A program made the translations under genes and the position numbers. This document shows positions 62,968-64,000 of a DNA stretch of 64,000 nt, piece after piece. The notes below the pieces were generated by a model. It did not search any database, was not told the DNA's origin, and saw only the letters and a list, made by a program, of their open reading frames with translations. The stretch is from positions 1-64,000 of the forward strand of contig NZ_CP048387.1 in the NCBI RefSeq assembly GCF_010365785.1, read 5' to 3'. Within the stretch, counting starts at the first letter, position 1. Each line of letters starts with the position of its first letter. The DNA is from Spiroplasma sp. TIUS-1. Its GTDB lineage: Bacteria; Bacillota_I; Bacilli_A; Mycoplasmatales; Mycoplasmataceae.

Positions 62968-64000
62968 ATGAATTGATGAAATAACTGAGAAAATAATGAA
63001 TATGGAAAACCAGGTTATGGTATTTGAACTTTTGATGAGCAGCTCCAAATTGGTGGTTTTCAAGGTTATGCTTTAGTTATTTCTTCTTCTATTTTAGTAG
63101 CAATTGTCATTTCTGTAATCTCATGTCGTATTAGAAAAATACCAGTAACTGAAATAATAATTGCACTTTCAGTACTTGTACCTTTTTCTTTGATGGGGGC
63201 GTCATTATTTGGGAAGATAGGTATAAAAGGTTATAGCCATAACATAATAGATCTAATTGCTTTTTGAGAAGCAGGTATGGCTATTCATGGAGGAATATTA
63301 TTTGCGGCAATCGGAGCTACTCCTCTTGCTTGATATGTTTCTAGAAAATATAAAATTTCAATATTAGCAATCTTAGATTCAATCTTGCCACATATATTAT
63401 TATCACAAGCCATTGGTAGATGAGGTAATTATTTCAACCATGAGCTAATGGGGCCACCAATGACTGAACTTTCTGGTGGATCAGCTGAAGCTTTATCATT
63501 ATCTGGTTTCTGAAGAAATCTAGTATTATATGGTCATGGTAATTTTTATATAATGCATCCATATTTCTTGTATGAATCAATTGGTTTAGGATTAGCTTGA
63601 GCATTAATAATTGGTGCACCTTACTTTGTATCTTTATTTTCTGGACCAAATAAAAAATATAAAGATCAATTCTATATAAATGCAAACGATACATTTAAAT
63701 CTTTATTTGTTTGAAATAAAGAATGACCTCATTCATACCAAGGAGTATGAAATGAAGCATTTATTGATAAAATCAATTCAGAAGAAAGAATCAAATATGA
63801 AGAAAATTTAAACACTTACAAAACACGTTGACAAAAAGGTAAAGCTTTATACAAAGCTAACAATCCAGATAATTATATAGTTCTGCATAGTGGTGTTAAA
63901 ACAGGCGCTTATTTATTCTTATGAAATATAGTAAGGGTATTCTTAGAAGTCTCAAAAGCAGAAGATTCTTTATTTATTAAATACGATAAACCATTATCTG
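62968..64000 (+). CDS. lgt: Prolipoprotein diacylglyceryl transferase, paralogue 2 (cut by window end)
   Basis: At least 344 aa are visible and the frame is open to the edge. GRWGNYFNHE and AIHGG (catalytic His at residue 107) are both intact, so this copy keeps the His lost in paralogue 1. It begins with a Trp/Asn-rich stretch, MNWWNNWENN, using TGA for all tryptophans, and also carries a large charged region before the last helix. SD TGGAG. Confidence 0.85.

Overview
The window reads as the first 64 kb of a wall-less, AT-rich Mollicute chromosome, numbered from the dnaA start codon. UGA is read as tryptophan: almost every gene has in-frame TGA codons at conserved Trp positions, and the true reading frames only close at TAA or TAG. 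The gene set (HPr kinase, ECF transport, many lipoprotein-handling genes, a stand-alone 5'-3' exonuclease, no wall genes) fits the Spiroplasma/Mesoplasma/Entomoplasma branch. The genus cannot be fixed from sequence alone. No rRNA, tRNA, IS element, prophage or CRISPR array was seen. All genes are on the + strand (co-directional with replication if oriC is at dnaA) except two at 58.0-59.6 kb.

Layout. (1) 0-8.6 kb: replication start block dnaA, dnaN, gyrB, gyrA, then serS. (2) 8.65-16.8 kb: SRP RNA, tadA, dnaX, recR, tmk, holB, trmN6, tilS, ftsH, in close to ancestral Firmicute order with many one-base start/stop overlaps. (3) 16.9-22.7 kb: hslO, an orphan ABC ATPase, a small conserved-looking protein, dusB, lysS and a degenerate AsnA-like protein. 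(4) 22.7-25.9 kb: rpsF-ssb-rpsR behind a structured leader, rplI, dnaB. (5) 25.9-33.6 kb: a lipoprotein, an ECF S component, then cysS, rlmB, a SigH-like sigma factor, rpmG, secE, nusG and an amino-acid permease. (6) 33.7-45.6 kb: rplK-rplA, a MATE transporter, a Cys-rich small protein, rplJ-rplL, rpoB-rpoC. (7) 45.6-51.1 kb: nucleotide and one-carbon genes hpt, purA, purB, rpiB, glyA, upp. (8) 51.2-58.0 kb: a complete F1Fo ATP synthase operon. (9) 58.0-64 kb: reverse-strand 5'-3' exonuclease and YigZ genes, then hprK, lgt, trxB and a second lgt cut by the window end.

Most notable. Three sequences matching the ParB centromere site parS (16/16, 15/16 and 14/16) lie within 1.7 kb at 7.7-9.4 kb, one inside serS, one forming the serS terminator and one inside dnaX. 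This suggests an origin-proximal ParB-parS segregation locus, although no par gene is in the window. A SigH-type alternative sigma factor sits at the ancestral sigH position between rlmB and rpmG, in a lineage usually treated as near single-sigma. RNA-level control is dense: an S6/S18-type leader with mutually exclusive helices, an L10 attenuator, an rplK leader, an rpmG promoter-hairpin, and an rplL-rpoB hairpin. Several genes look leaderless.

No gap between genes exceeds 300 bases. The longest, 31829-32055, holds the nusG terminator and a promoter region; nothing else there is convincing. All coordinates were worked out by eye from the sequence.
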